This document shows, piece after piece, positions 15,894-24,087 of a stretch of 29,822 nt of DNA. The DNA is taken from assembly GCA_937927525.1 (NCBI GenBank), contig CALBDR010000367.1:1-29822 (forward strand). The letters run 5' to 3'. The stretch's first letter is position 1, and every line of letters starts with the position of its first letter. This DNA is from an uncultured Candidatus Melainabacteria bacterium (GTDB taxonomy: Bacteria > Cyanobacteriota > Vampirovibrionia > LMEP-6097). Made by a program: the position numbers and the translations under genes. The notes beneath the pieces were generated by a model that was not told where the DNA came from, made no database searches, and worked only from the letters and a program-made list of their open reading frames with translations.

Positions 15894-16657
15894 AGACTTA
15901 TTAATTCTAAAACCCTCTCTTGAAGTGACTTGAAAAACTCTGGTGAGCCAAATTCTTTTCTATGATTGTCATCAAGGAACTCTAATACTTGCCCTTGATA
16001 GTCTTTGTAGCTTATAGAAAGCAATTCTTCTTGAGCTTTTTCTAGTATTTCAATTTCGAGTTTTTGTATAAGTGTTTTATCGCAGTAAGCTGCTAAATCT
16101 AAAATGAAAATATCAAAAATATCTCTAACTTGCACTTGGGCTCTTCCAGCTAGCGCTTTAACTTTTTGGAGAAAAGCATATTCTCCCTTATAGTGTTGAG
16201 TGAAAAACGATATTTGTTTATAGGCTCTTGCAATTTCACTATTTATGTTTTCACTTATATAGGCGTCTTGTTCTTCAAGCTTTCTTCTCGAAAATTCAAC
16301 TTTACTAGCTAATTCCTCTCCTGATTCTTTGACTATTCTTAATCTAAATCTTTGAGTGGTTTCTGTATGTTTTGCTTTTTCAGGATCATTGATTTTTAAA
16401 CCTGCTATGTTAAAGCTTTGTAATTTTCTTAGAAATGCTTTGTCGTTTAGTATCTTATAACCATTTTTTTTAAGTGTTTCGACACTTCCACCTATTACGT
16501 CTAAATCCATATCTTCAGAGTACCTTGGGCTATTAAAAAAGAACCTTAGATTCACACCACCTTTTAGAATATAAAGAGCAGGATCAGATATTCTTAGTAA
16601 TTCTTTGAGAAAGAAAAAATGAAATATTTCACGGATTTGTATGTTGTTCAGAAGCAC
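15890..16657 (-). CDS. AbiEii-like nucleotidyltransferase toxin
   Basis: A 255-aa protein of the AbiEii/AbiGii nucleotidyltransferase family, known members of which transfer nucleotides to target molecules such as tRNA. Diagnostic residues: LKGGVNLRFFF (31-41) with the Gly-Gly of the nucleotide-binding turn, and SEDMDLD (47-53) carrying the metal-binding acidic residues. The protein looks full length. The GTG start is supported by a TGG-TAAAAT extended -10 ending 8 bases upstream, implying a leaderless message. It is the first gene of the pair; the AbiEi-like partner follows with a 4-base overlap. It is divergent from a decayed DUF4143 ATPase, which marks this region as accessory. Confidence 0.78.
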   Translation of the reverse strand: MLLNNIQIREIFHFFFLKELLRISDPALYILKGGVNLRFFFNSPRYSEDMDLDVIGGSVETLKKNGYKILNDKAFLRKLQSFNIAGLKINDPEKAKHTETTQRFRLRIVKESGEELASKVEFSRRKLEEQDAYISENINSEIARAYKQISFFTQHYKGEYAFLQKVKALAGRAQVQVRDIFDIFILDLAAYCDKTLIQKLEIEILEKAQEELLSISYKDYQGQVLEFLDDNHRKEFGSPEFFKSLQERVLELISL

Positions 16658-16665
16658 TTATTTTT

Positions 16666-16674
16666 ATTTTACCA
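16666..16674 (-). promoter_or_regulatory. Extended -10 of the AbiE-like operon
   Basis: Minus-strand TGG-TAAAAT, 8 bases before the GTG start at 16657. No -35 or Shine-Dalgarno is evident. An AbiEi-type autorepressor would be expected to bind nearby, but I see no convincing inverted repeat. Confidence 0.5.
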
Positions 16675-16758
16675 ATAAACGAAGATGAGTTAACGGAAAT
16701 GAAAAATCAGATTCTTTTATGGAATGCTTTCTTCAATTAAAGTCAAATAACTTCATCG

Positions 16759-17125
16759 ATGCTTAAATCTTCAACAAAATTTGCAACAAATCCTTATCGA
16801 TCCAGATCCAGATTTTTTTCTTGCAAAGCAGAAGGTACTTTTCTTTGGAGAAAACTTCCAAGCTATCATCAAAATACAAGTAAAACTATAATCAAATCTT
16901 CTAAAGGTTATTTCCGAGATACAGGACTAACAAACTTTTTTTTGAAAATATTTGATTATAGATGCGCCAGGTGGCTTGGTTCCTGTTGAAATTAAGACAG
17001 GCTCTAGTACTAAAGCTTCTAAATTAATAGCTTTGAATAATTTTATTGAGGAATATAATTGTCCTTATGAGATTGTGATTAATAATTCAGAAGAGCTTGA
17101 TTATTTGAGTGAGAAGATTATTTAG
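16759..17125 (+). pseudogene. Decayed AAA+ ATPase with DUF4143 C-terminus
   Basis: Fragments of the common DUF4143-type ATPase family are visible in two frames. One frame reads LPSYHQNTSKTIIKSSKGYFRDTGL (about 16855-16935), the family's lead-in and Tyr-Phe-x-Asp-x-Gly-Leu signature. The C-terminal block GGLVPVEIKTGSS, then SKLIALNNFIEEYN and a tail to the stop at 17123-17125, lies in another frame. Intact members have roughly 60-100 residues between these blocks; here they nearly touch, so an internal deletion plus frame change is likely. The N-terminal P-loop domain is missing. The stretch before 16850 has another partly protein-like frame that I cannot assign. Confidence 0.7.
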
Positions 17126-17175
17126 TTGCCTGTTGGATATTTGTAAAAACTTTAGAGGCTTTAGCATAAAGCAAT

Positions 17176-17805
17176 CTAAAACCAAATAACCTCATCCACC
17201 ACCTGATCAAACTCTTCTCTAGGATACTTATCAATAGCCATTTCCTTAACTCCTAAACCCAGGATATATGGCTCTTCACTTTTCGTCTTGTCACGCATTT
17301 TGTAAACCTTCTCGAAAAACCTGTCATAGTAACCACCACCGCGCCCGAGGCGCGTTTTATCCTTGAAGAAAGCTAGGCTCGGAACTAAAATTAGTTCCAA
17401 TTCATTAATCATATAATCACTAACTTTATCTAAGAGAGCGTCTTTGAAAAGCTCTTCTTCATCACTCAGTTTGAGACGATTTGCGAGTTTAATTAACTCA
17501 GCATTATCTTCATTATCTTCTATAAAAATAAGTGATTTGTTTTTAGTAATAATCGGTACTAACCATGTCTTTTCTTGATTATTTTCTTTTAGATTATTTA
17601 AATCTAATTCATCTTTTAGAGATTTATAGTAAAGAATAATTTGCGATTCTTGAAATTTTTTATGCTTAGTAAGTTTGAAAATTATTTCCGCTTCGATTTT
17701 TTCTTTTATTTCAGAAGATTTGAATTTTTCCGCTAATACGAATTTTGCTATCTCGCGAAGAGCTGCTTTTTGAATAATTATTTTTTCTTGCTCTTCTGCC
17801 TGCAC
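17176..17805 (-). CDS. 5-formyltetrahydrofolate cyclo-ligase
   Basis: Converts 5-formyl-THF to 5,10-methenyl-THF using ATP, returning stored folate to one-carbon metabolism. The signature GRGGGYYDRF lies at 154-163, preceded by the LILVPSLAFF strand and followed by ILGLGVKEM and the C-terminal DQVVDEVIWF. The N-terminal basic helix and a YYKSLKDELDL strand match the family. At 209 aa it is slightly longer than average owing to a charged insertion (about 95-125). GTG start; TAGAAT ends 7 bases upstream, giving a leaderless prediction. The family symbol varies between species (ygfA, yqgN, fau). Confidence 0.92.
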   Translation of the reverse strand: MQAEEQEKIIIQKAALREIAKFVLAEKFKSSEIKEKIEAEIIFKLTKHKKFQESQIILYYKSLKDELDLNNLKENNQEKTWLVPIITKNKSLIFIEDNEDNAELIKLANRLKLSDEEELFKDALLDKVSDYMINELELILVPSLAFFKDKTRLGRGGGYYDRFFEKVYKMRDKTKSEEPYILGLGVKEMAIDKYPREEFDQVVDEVIWF

Positions 17806-17812
17806 TTACTTC

Positions 17813-17818
17813 ATTCTA
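17813..17818 (-). promoter_or_regulatory. -10 of the cyclo-ligase gene (leaderless type)
   Basis: Minus-strand TAGAAT, 7 bases before the GTG at 17805. A TTTAAA lies 17 bases further upstream as a weak -35. Confidence 0.45.
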
Positions 17819-17954
17819 GCCCAGTAATTAAAGCTTTTAAACCTACTCTTATTAGTAAAACTAATCAGATAATTTAAAAAAAATGCGTTCTTTTATAGAA
17901 TTTTTAACCAAAAAGCTGTAAGTTCATAAATAATATGTGATATAAGCAGTAAGG

Positions 17955-17970
17955 GTCAAAAAGTTTTGAC
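17955..17970. promoter_or_regulatory. Perfect palindrome upstream of topA
   Basis: GTCAAAA-AG-TTTTGAC, 7-base arms with a 2-base centre, 15 bases before the topA ATG. It overlaps a TTGACA and abuts a TATAAA (17972-17977). Position and symmetry suit an operator, but no regulator is known and a short hairpin is also possible. Confidence 0.35.
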
Positions 17971-17985
17971 ATATAAAGAAGGCCT

Positions 17986-20589
17986 ATGGCAACTAACACC
18001 GTTAAAAAGAAGAAAGAAGAAGATTTTAAATACTTAGTAATAGTTGAGTCTCCTGCTAAGTCTAAAACTCTCACTAAGATTTTAGGTAAGGACTACCTGG
18101 TTAAATCGAGCGTCGGTCATATCCGTGACCTTCCAGCTAAAGGTATGGGGATAGACATTAAACATGACTTTGAACCGACTTATGAGATCATGACTGGTAA
18201 ACAGAAGGTCGTCGATGAATTAAATACTTATGCAAAGACAGCTGAAAAAGTTTACCTGGCGAGTGACCCTGATCGTGAAGGAGAAGCTATTGCTTGGCAT
18301 TTAGGCCAGATCTTAAAGTGTAAAAAAGCAAATGTAACACGTATAACTTTTAACCAGATTACCCCTGATGCTGTTAGAGGTGCTGTGGAAAGTCCGCGTG
18401 ACATCGACATGAGCTTAGTTAACGCTCAGCAAGCAAGAAGAATATTAGATAGATTAGTAGGATATAAGATAAGCCCTATACTGTGGAGGAAGATCGGCGG
18501 TAGAAGTGCTGGAAGGGTTCAATCCATCGCAGTTAGACTTATTTGTGAGCGTGAAGAAGAGATTGAAAACTTCACTCCAGAAGAATACTGGACTTTAGTT
18601 GCTGATGTATTTGGCCCAGAGAAGAATCCTAATAATTCTAAAGATGAAAACTTTGAGATACGATTAACGCATGTTGATCATAAAAGAGTAGTAGCTCCAT
18701 TAAAAGATAAAGAACATGATCCAGCTAAAACTGTGGTTATTTCTTCTGAAGAAGAGATGAACAAAGTAGTAGAGAGAATTAAAGCAGCTAATTTAGCGGT
18801 AACTAGTCTTACTACGAAGCCTGGAACTAAAAAACCTAAGGCACCATTTAAAACTTCTACTCTACAGCGTGCTGCCAGTAACGCTCTTGGTTACACAGTT
18901 AAAAGAACTATGCAAGTTGCTCAGGGACTTTATGAAGGAGTGAAACTTGGTAAAGGGAGCGCTGAGCAAGTCGGTCTTATAACATATATGCGTACTGATA
19001 GCTTGAGAATTGCTCCTGAAGCTCAGGAAGCAGCAAAAGAATACATCACTAATAAATATGGTGTTAACTACTATCCAGAGACACCTAACCTCTATGATAA
19101 ATCCAAAAAGAAAGCTAACGAGCAGGACGCTCACGAGGCGATAAGACCTACTTATATAGACAAAGACCCAGATAGTATTAGAGAGTATCTCAGTGACGAG
19201 CAGTATAGGATCTATAGACTAATTTGGCAGAGGTTTATCAGCTCACAAATGACTGAAATGAAGTTGGATGTTAAATCTATGGAGATTTCATCTGATGAAA
19301 AAGATCTTCAGTTTAGAGTTAGCCAAAGCAAAATTACATTCCCAGGTTATTCTATAGTTTTTGGTAAGGCTGCTGAAGTTTCTGAAGATGAGGCTCAGAA
19401 AGAAGAAAATACTAAGTTCCCAGATTATATGGATAAAGGATCTTTAGTTTCAGTGCTTGAAACTACCCCAAGCCAACACTTCACAGAAGGGCCACCTCGA
19501 TACAATGAAGCTAGTTTAGTTAAAGCATTAGAAGAACTAGGTATAGGAAGACCATCTACATATGCTCCGACTATATCTACGATCTTAGACAGAAACTATG
19601 TTGAAAAAGTTAATACGGGAGGGGCTTTAGCTCCGACTAAGCTTGGTGTAAGTGTTAACTCACTTCTAGTAAACCACTTTGGACAGTTTATTAATACAGA
19701 ATTTACATCTCAGATGGAAGCTGATTTAGATATGATCGCTCACGATGAGATTAACTGGCGTAAGATGCTAAAGGATTTCTATAAAGGACCGAATGCTGAT
19801 CTTAAACCTAAGAAGAAGACTTCTAAGAAATCTGCAAAGAACGATGATGCTGAAAAAGAGCCTTCTGATGCAGAAGTAGCAGAAGCTACTAAGCTTGAAT
19901 TTACAGAACCAGAGGAACATATCCCACTTGGTTTTGAGGATGTTGTAAAAAGAGCAGCTAAAGAAATTGAAAATGTTGTTATTGAGACAGAGTATGATTG
20001 TCCCACTTGTAGCTCAAAAATGGTTCTAAAAAGTAGTAGATATGGCCCTTTCTTAGGTTGTTCTGATTATCCTAACTGCCAGACTATTGTTAACTTAACG
20101 AAAGAAGGTAAGCCAGCTCCTCCAGATAGACCTTATACCGAGGAAGACTGTCCTAAATGTGGAGAAAAATCATCTTTAGTGATTCGTTACGGTAGATATG
20201 GAGACTATATAGCTTGTGTGACTAAAGACTGTGCTTATACGACTCCACTTGTAAAGAAAACAGGAGTTGCTTGCCCTCGTGAAGGTTGTGGTGGTGAAAT
20301 AGTCGAAAAGAAATCTCGTTTCGGTAAATTTTTCTACGGTTGTAATAAGTGGTCAGAAAATGGCTGTGAAGTCGTTTTTTGGTATCCACCTATTAATGAA
20401 AACTGTCCAGAATGCGGTAAGACTATGATGTATAAGACTCTTAAACGTGGTGATAAGCTCGCTTGTTCTGATACTAAGGAATGTGGCTTTAATAGACTTG
20501 CCACTATTCAAGAGCAGGAGAAATATTCTCCAGCTCAAAATAAAGAAGATGGCGGCGAGGCTGAGCAGAAGTCTGTATTTAGCCTATAA
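17986..20589 (+). CDS. topA: DNA topoisomerase I (type IA)
   Basis: Relaxes negative supercoils by single-strand passage. The TOPRIM domain opens with VIVESPAKSKTL (near residue 20) and includes the acidic SDPDREGEAIAWH block; the catalytic tyrosine is Tyr334 in ITYMRTDS. RPSTYAP and related blocks of the core domain follow. The C-terminus carries four Cys4 zinc-finger repeats (first cysteine pairs CPTC, CPKC, CPREGC, CPEC) and a charged linker rich in Lys/Ser/Asp at about 600-640. The 867-aa length matches E. coli TopA. Upstream, TATAAA ends 8 bases before the ATG, while AGAAGG lies 3 bases from it, so the initiation mode is ambiguous. A palindrome precedes it. Confidence 0.98.
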   Translation: MATNTVKKKKEEDFKYLVIVESPAKSKTLTKILGKDYLVKSSVGHIRDLPAKGMGIDIKHDFEPTYEIMTGKQKVVDELNTYAKTAEKVYLASDPDREGEAIAWHLGQILKCKKANVTRITFNQITPDAVRGAVESPRDIDMSLVNAQQARRILDRLVGYKISPILWRKIGGRSAGRVQSIAVRLICEREEEIENFTPEEYWTLVADVFGPEKNPNNSKDENFEIRLTHVDHKRVVAPLKDKEHDPAKTVVISSEEEMNKVVERIKAANLAVTSLTTKPGTKKPKAPFKTSTLQRAASNALGYTVKRTMQVAQGLYEGVKLGKGSAEQVGLITYMRTDSLRIAPEAQEAAKEYITNKYGVNYYPETPNLYDKSKKKANEQDAHEAIRPTYIDKDPDSIREYLSDEQYRIYRLIWQRFISSQMTEMKLDVKSMEISSDEKDLQFRVSQSKITFPGYSIVFGKAAEVSEDEAQKEENTKFPDYMDKGSLVSVLETTPSQHFTEGPPRYNEASLVKALEELGIGRPSTYAPTISTILDRNYVEKVNTGGALAPTKLGVSVNSLLVNHFGQFINTEFTSQMEADLDMIAHDEINWRKMLKDFYKGPNADLKPKKKTSKKSAKNDDAEKEPSDAEVAEATKLEFTEPEEHIPLGFEDVVKRAAKEIENVVIETEYDCPTCSSKMVLKSSRYGPFLGCSDYPNCQTIVNLTKEGKPAPPDRPYTEEDCPKCGEKSSLVIRYGRYGDYIACVTKDCAYTTPLVKKTGVACPREGCGGEIVEKKSRFGKFFYGCNKWSENGCEVVFWYPPINENCPECGKTMMYKTLKRGDKLACSDTKECGFNRLATIQEQEKYSPAQNKEDGGEAEQKSVFSL

Positions 20590-20847
20590 AGGGTTAGAAT
20601 AAGTTTTCAAGTAGTCTAAATAGTCTAACTTTATTATTCTTAAGCTTAATTTAACCTAAAAAAGATAAATTTAGTTCAGGATGACTCGAGGATAACAGGT
20701 AGTTATAGTCTTTTTAATTTAGTCAATCCATACGATTTAGGTCATATAGTTGATTTTTGACTTAAAATAATGCTTTTTTTGATTTTACTATTTAGAATGT
20801 TAGTAAGTGTCCGATATATGTTAGGGTAGGTTAATTTCAAAATAATT
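20590..20847 (+). other. Intergenic region between topA and the 63-aa gene
   Basis: About 260 bases without a convincing gene. It contains a direct repeat (TAGTCTAA twice, about 20612-20628), a TTAAGCTTAA palindrome nearby, and several AT-rich -10-like hexamers (for example TAGAAT at 20793-20798), but no complete promoter. I see no strong terminator after topA. Confidence 0.5.
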
Positions 20848-20858
20848 AGGAGATGACT

Positions 20859-21050
20859 ATGGAAAATGTAGTTGAAGAGTTTAAGAAATACGCTAAGGAG
20901 TTAGGTATTCTCTACAAAACTAAGCGTGAGCTAGATACTTTGATCACGAAATACGAAGACAAACTAAAGAAGCTTGGTAAAAGTTTAGAACTAGCAGATA
21001 GTTTTGAAAATTCTTTTAATTCAGATACTGCTCACTTCGCAAATAATTAA
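20859..21050 (+). CDS. Small 63-aa helical protein
   Basis: Unknown small acidic/basic protein. Residues 1-45 form a probable amphipathic helix or coiled coil (EEFKKYAKELGILYK, then LDTLITKYEDKLKKLGKSLELAD); the last 15 residues are polar. The start is decided by the Shine-Dalgarno: AGGAG at 20848-20852 touches the first ATG (20853) but lies 6 bases from the second ATG at 20859, which is the better site. No transmembrane segment or cysteine pair. The clear Shine-Dalgarno, unusual in this window, supports it being translated. It may form helical bundles or bind a partner; role not inferable. Confidence 0.7.
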   Translation: MENVVEEFKKYAKELGILYKTKRELDTLITKYEDKLKKLGKSLELADSFENSFNSDTAHFANN

Positions 21051-21092
21051 AATTTATATTTTAACTGAGTATGGAAGCTCAGTGAGCACTAT

Positions 21093-21338
21093 TTAGTGTT
21101 TAGTCATCGCTTGAAGGCCTCTCTTGATAGATTCTTTATTTAATTCTTGTAGACATTCATAAAATTCAAAACACCATTTTCCACGGTTTTTTGCTGCTGC
21201 TTTTCTAAATCTATCTCTCGCTTTTAAAAGATATGAATCAGTCCACTCTTTAACAGGGCCTTTTTTTTCAAGATACTCCTGGAAGCTATTTATTAGCTTT
21301 TTAAGCTCTTTACTTTCAGTAACATTTGTGACTGCCAT
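21093..21338 (-). CDS. Small basic 81-aa protein divergent from mutS
   Basis: Unknown. Predicted helical and basic, with a central KARDRFRKAAAKNRGKW segment suited to nucleic-acid contact and an aromatic/Cys patch (WCFEFYECL). No membrane segment or signal peptide. Support: an extended -10 (TGG-TAAAAT) exactly 6 bases before the ATG, placing predicted transcription start on the A of the ATG. It lies head to head with mutS across a short region carrying a 9-base inverted repeat. Confidence 0.65.
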   Translation of the reverse strand: MAVTNVTESKELKKLINSFQEYLEKKGPVKEWTDSYLLKARDRFRKAAAKNRGKWCFEFYECLQELNKESIKRGLQAMTKH

Positions 21339-21344
21339 AATTAT

Positions 21345-21353
21345 ATTTTACCA
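21345..21353 (-). promoter_or_regulatory. Extended -10 of the 81-aa gene (leaderless type)
   Basis: Minus-strand TGG-TAAAAT followed by 6 bases and the ATG. It is adjacent to the inverted repeat at 21353-21380, which would cover the -35 region. Confidence 0.55.
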
Positions 21354-21380
21354 AGATTAAGATTAGATTAACTTAATCTT
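21353..21380. promoter_or_regulatory. Inverted repeat between the 81-aa gene and mutS
   Basis: Perfect 9-base arms AAGATTAAG (21353-21361) and CTTAATCTT (21372-21380) around a 10-base centre. The repeat lies in the shared upstream region of two divergent genes, covering the -35 area of the minus-strand one. An operator is plausible; a hairpin in a transcript is the alternative. Confidence 0.5.
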
Positions 21381-21416
21381 TGAATAGACTATAAGGTGGA
21401 ATAGACCAAGAATTTT

Positions 21417-21425
21417 TGATACAAT
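21417..21425 (+). promoter_or_regulatory. Extended -10 for mutS
   Basis: TGA-TACAAT. Transcription would begin near 21432, giving a leader of about 43 bases that contains the hairpin at 21448-21465. No good -35 is seen. Confidence 0.4.
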
Positions 21426-21447
21426 GTTTAATATATTAAAAAATCAC

Positions 21448-21470
21448 TTTCCTCTTCGGAGGAAATTTTT
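21448..21470 (+). terminator. UUCG hairpin plus T-run in the mutS leader (attenuator or ribosome-site lock)
   Basis: TTTCCTC and GAGGAAA pair perfectly over 7 bases around a TTCG tetraloop, followed directly by TTTTT (21466-21470). It has the form of an intrinsic terminator. The 3' arm also contains most of the GGAGG Shine-Dalgarno (21458-21462) of mutS, so the fold would hide the ribosome site. Transcriptional attenuation and translational locking cannot be told apart from sequence. Confidence 0.55.
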
Positions 21471-21474
21471 ATTT

Positions 21475-24087
21475 ATGGGCTTTGGTACTACATATCCGCC
21501 AGAAGAAGATTTTAAAAACTACACTCCTGTAATGCAACAATACCTTAGGGCAAGATCTGGTTTAGGACCAGGTTCAGTTTTGTTCTTTAGGATGGGGGAT
21601 TTTTATGAGGCTTTTTTTGATGATGCTAAGTTACTCGCAAAAGAATTGGAGATTACTTTAACTGGTAGGTCTGAGACTAATTACCCTGGTGGGAAAATTC
21701 CGATGGCAGGTGTACCTGCAAGAGCAGTAAAGCCTTATATCGCGAAATTGCTAGAGAAAAGTTATAAAGTTTGTATTGCAGAGCAGATGGCAGATCCTAA
21801 GACCTGTAAAGGTTTAGTTCCGAGAGAGATTTGCCAGACCTATACTCCTGGGACTATTGCTGAGCTTGATTTATTAAAAGGGCACCAAAATAATTTTATT
21901 GCTGCTGTTTTCGAAAATCTAATGGCTAAAAAAGTAGGTTTAGCTTATGCTGATGTGTCTACTGGTGAATTCTACATTACTGAGTTAGATAGATCTCAAC
22001 TAGATCAGGAATTATTCAGAATCTCAGCGTCTGAGTTATTAGTACCGAGCTCGAAACTAAAAAGAGAAGATCATCAGCTTGAAAGTACTTATGAAGCTTT
22101 AATGAAGCTTGATTTCCCTTATACTCACTATGATAAGAGATTTTTTGATTTTTCTGTTGCTAAATCAAATATTAGCAGAGAGTTTTCATTAAAGGCTATT
22201 TCAAAAGATTTGGAGGATAATTATCCTCTAGCAATATCTGCAGCTGGTGCACTTTTGGAGTATATTGCTGAAAATCAGAAGTCACTTTACGATGCTAATG
22301 CAGGGAAGCTCTTTGACGCGTTAAAGACTTATCATGTCGGTTCTTATATGCTTTTAGATTCAAGTACTAGAAGGAATCTAGAAATAAGTAAAGGCTTGCA
22401 CACTAATACTCGAGCAGGTTCTCTTTTCTCTGCTATTGATAGGACAAACTGTCCTTTAGGGAAAAGACGTTTACAGTCTTGGTTAGAGCAGCCTCTTTAT
22501 GATATTCAAGCTATAAAAAATCGCCAAAATGCCATTAAAGAATTAAATGAAGATTGGGGGTTACAAAGAGATCTTTATGAATTTCTAGATGAAATGGCTG
22601 ATTTGAATAGGTTAGCTCATAGGCTTAGCTTAGAGAGTATTATGCCTAAAGAGTTAGTTTCTCTGAAAGACTCTTTATTACTAGTTTTGAAAATTAGTTC
22701 TAGAATGCCAGATTTTAAATCAAGCCTTTTAGCGCGTTTAAACTCTATTCCTGATGAAATTCATAATTTCATTTCTAAAATAGAAGATTCTATAATTGAT
22801 TCGCCTTCATTGAATTTAACTGAAGGAAATATTTTCAGAAAAGGTATTAATTCTGAATTAGATGAATATATTAGTCTAATGGAAGACTCATCTGTCTGGC
22901 TTGGTGACTATGAAGCCCGCTTGAGAGAAGAATTGGGAGTGAAAACTTTAAAAGTTTCTTTTAATAAGGTACATGGGTACTATATAGAAGTTTCTAAAAT
23001 TAATCAGAAGTTTATTCCAGAGAATTTCATTTGTAAGCAGACTTTAGTAAATAACCTTAGATATATTAGTGAAGAACTTAAAGAGTTTGAAACAAAGGCT
23101 TTAAGTGCTGAATCGAAACGAAATAATTTAGAGTATAAGATGTTTCAAGACTTTAAATCAGCGAGCGCTTCTCTAGCTCCGACTATAAAAATACTTGCTG
23201 ATCTTATAGCGGATTTAAGTGCGATTCTATCGCTTTCGATGCTTGCTATTGAGAATAATTATGTTTGTCCTGAAATAGATGAATCGACTGCTCTAGAGAT
23301 AGAAGCTGGTAGACACCCTGTGGTGGAGCAAAACTTAGGAATAGGTGAATTTGTTGAGAATGATATCTTTTTAGGTTCTGATCTTTCTGAAAATGATAGT
23401 AAGGCTTCTCTTATTCTGTTAACAGGTCCTAATATGGCTGGTAAAAGTACTTATATGCGCCAAAACGCTCTAATAATATTACTTGCTCAAGTAGGTTCCT
23501 TTGTACCAGCAAAAAAAGCCAGAATAGGCTTAGTCGATAGAATCTTTACCAGGATAGGTGCTAGTGATGATCTGGCTTCAGGGCAGTCGACGTTTATGGT
23601 CGAGATGAATGAGGTCGCTAATATTGTTAATGGTATGAGTTCTAGAAGTTTTTTAGTCTTAGATGAAATCGGTCGTGGGACGAGTACCTATGATGGTGTT
23701 TCTATCGCTTGGGCTATAGCTGAGTATATAGTAGAAAAAGATTGTCCTCGAACTATTTTTGCTACTCATTATCACGAGCTTGCTGTTTTAGAGAAATACC
23801 ATACAGGGAAAGTCGCAAACTATCAGATGTTAGTTTCTGAACCTGATTCTTCTAAACAGAAAATCGAATTTTTACATAAAGTAGCTCCAGGCTCTGCTGG
23901 AAAGAGTTATGGTATTGAAGTTGCAAAGCTTGCTGGCTTACCTTCTGAGATTATATCTAAAGCGAATTCGCTGAATAGAGAACTTGTGAAAGCGCATGCT
24001 ATGCCTAGTACTAAGAAGAAGTTCGCGCAGGGTGGAAGTGTGGATATTGAGGCTACTCCGTTGTTTCAGGCTTTGAAGAAGGTTTAA
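21475..24087 (+). CDS. mutS: DNA mismatch repair protein MutS
   Basis: Recognises base mismatches and small loops and recruits MutL. The mismatch-contacting Phe-x-Glu is at 43-45 (GDFYE), in the N-terminal domain starting YTPVMQQYL. The ATPase Walker A GPNMAGKST begins about residue 651, followed by GQSTFMVEM, LDEIGRGTS (Walker B) and ATHYHEL. Length of 870 aa is normal for MutS1. I prefer ATG 21475: family members begin just before this point, and a GGAGG lies 12 bases upstream. An in-frame ATG at 21424 would add 17 residues but overlaps the proposed -10. mutL is not in the window. The 3' end overlaps a convergent small gene by 35 bases. Confidence 0.97.
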   Translation: MGFGTTYPPEEDFKNYTPVMQQYLRARSGLGPGSVLFFRMGDFYEAFFDDAKLLAKELEITLTGRSETNYPGGKIPMAGVPARAVKPYIAKLLEKSYKVCIAEQMADPKTCKGLVPREICQTYTPGTIAELDLLKGHQNNFIAAVFENLMAKKVGLAYADVSTGEFYITELDRSQLDQELFRISASELLVPSSKLKREDHQLESTYEALMKLDFPYTHYDKRFFDFSVAKSNISREFSLKAISKDLEDNYPLAISAAGALLEYIAENQKSLYDANAGKLFDALKTYHVGSYMLLDSSTRRNLEISKGLHTNTRAGSLFSAIDRTNCPLGKRRLQSWLEQPLYDIQAIKNRQNAIKELNEDWGLQRDLYEFLDEMADLNRLAHRLSLESIMPKELVSLKDSLLLVLKISSRMPDFKSSLLARLNSIPDEIHNFISKIEDSIIDSPSLNLTEGNIFRKGINSELDEYISLMEDSSVWLGDYEARLREELGVKTLKVSFNKVHGYYIEVSKINQKFIPENFICKQTLVNNLRYISEELKEFETKALSAESKRNNLEYKMFQDFKSASASLAPTIKILADLIADLSAILSLSMLAIENNYVCPEIDESTALEIEAGRHPVVEQNLGIGEFVENDIFLGSDLSENDSKASLILLTGPNMAGKSTYMRQNALIILLAQVGSFVPAKKARIGLVDRIFTRIGASDDLASGQSTFMVEMNEVANIVNGMSSRSFLVLDEIGRGTSTYDGVSIAWAIAEYIVEKDCPRTIFATHYHELAVLEKYHTGKVANYQMLVSEPDSSKQKIEFLHKVAPGSAGKSYGIEVAKLAGLPSEIISKANSLNRELVKAHAMPSTKKKFAQGGSVDIEATPLFQALKKV

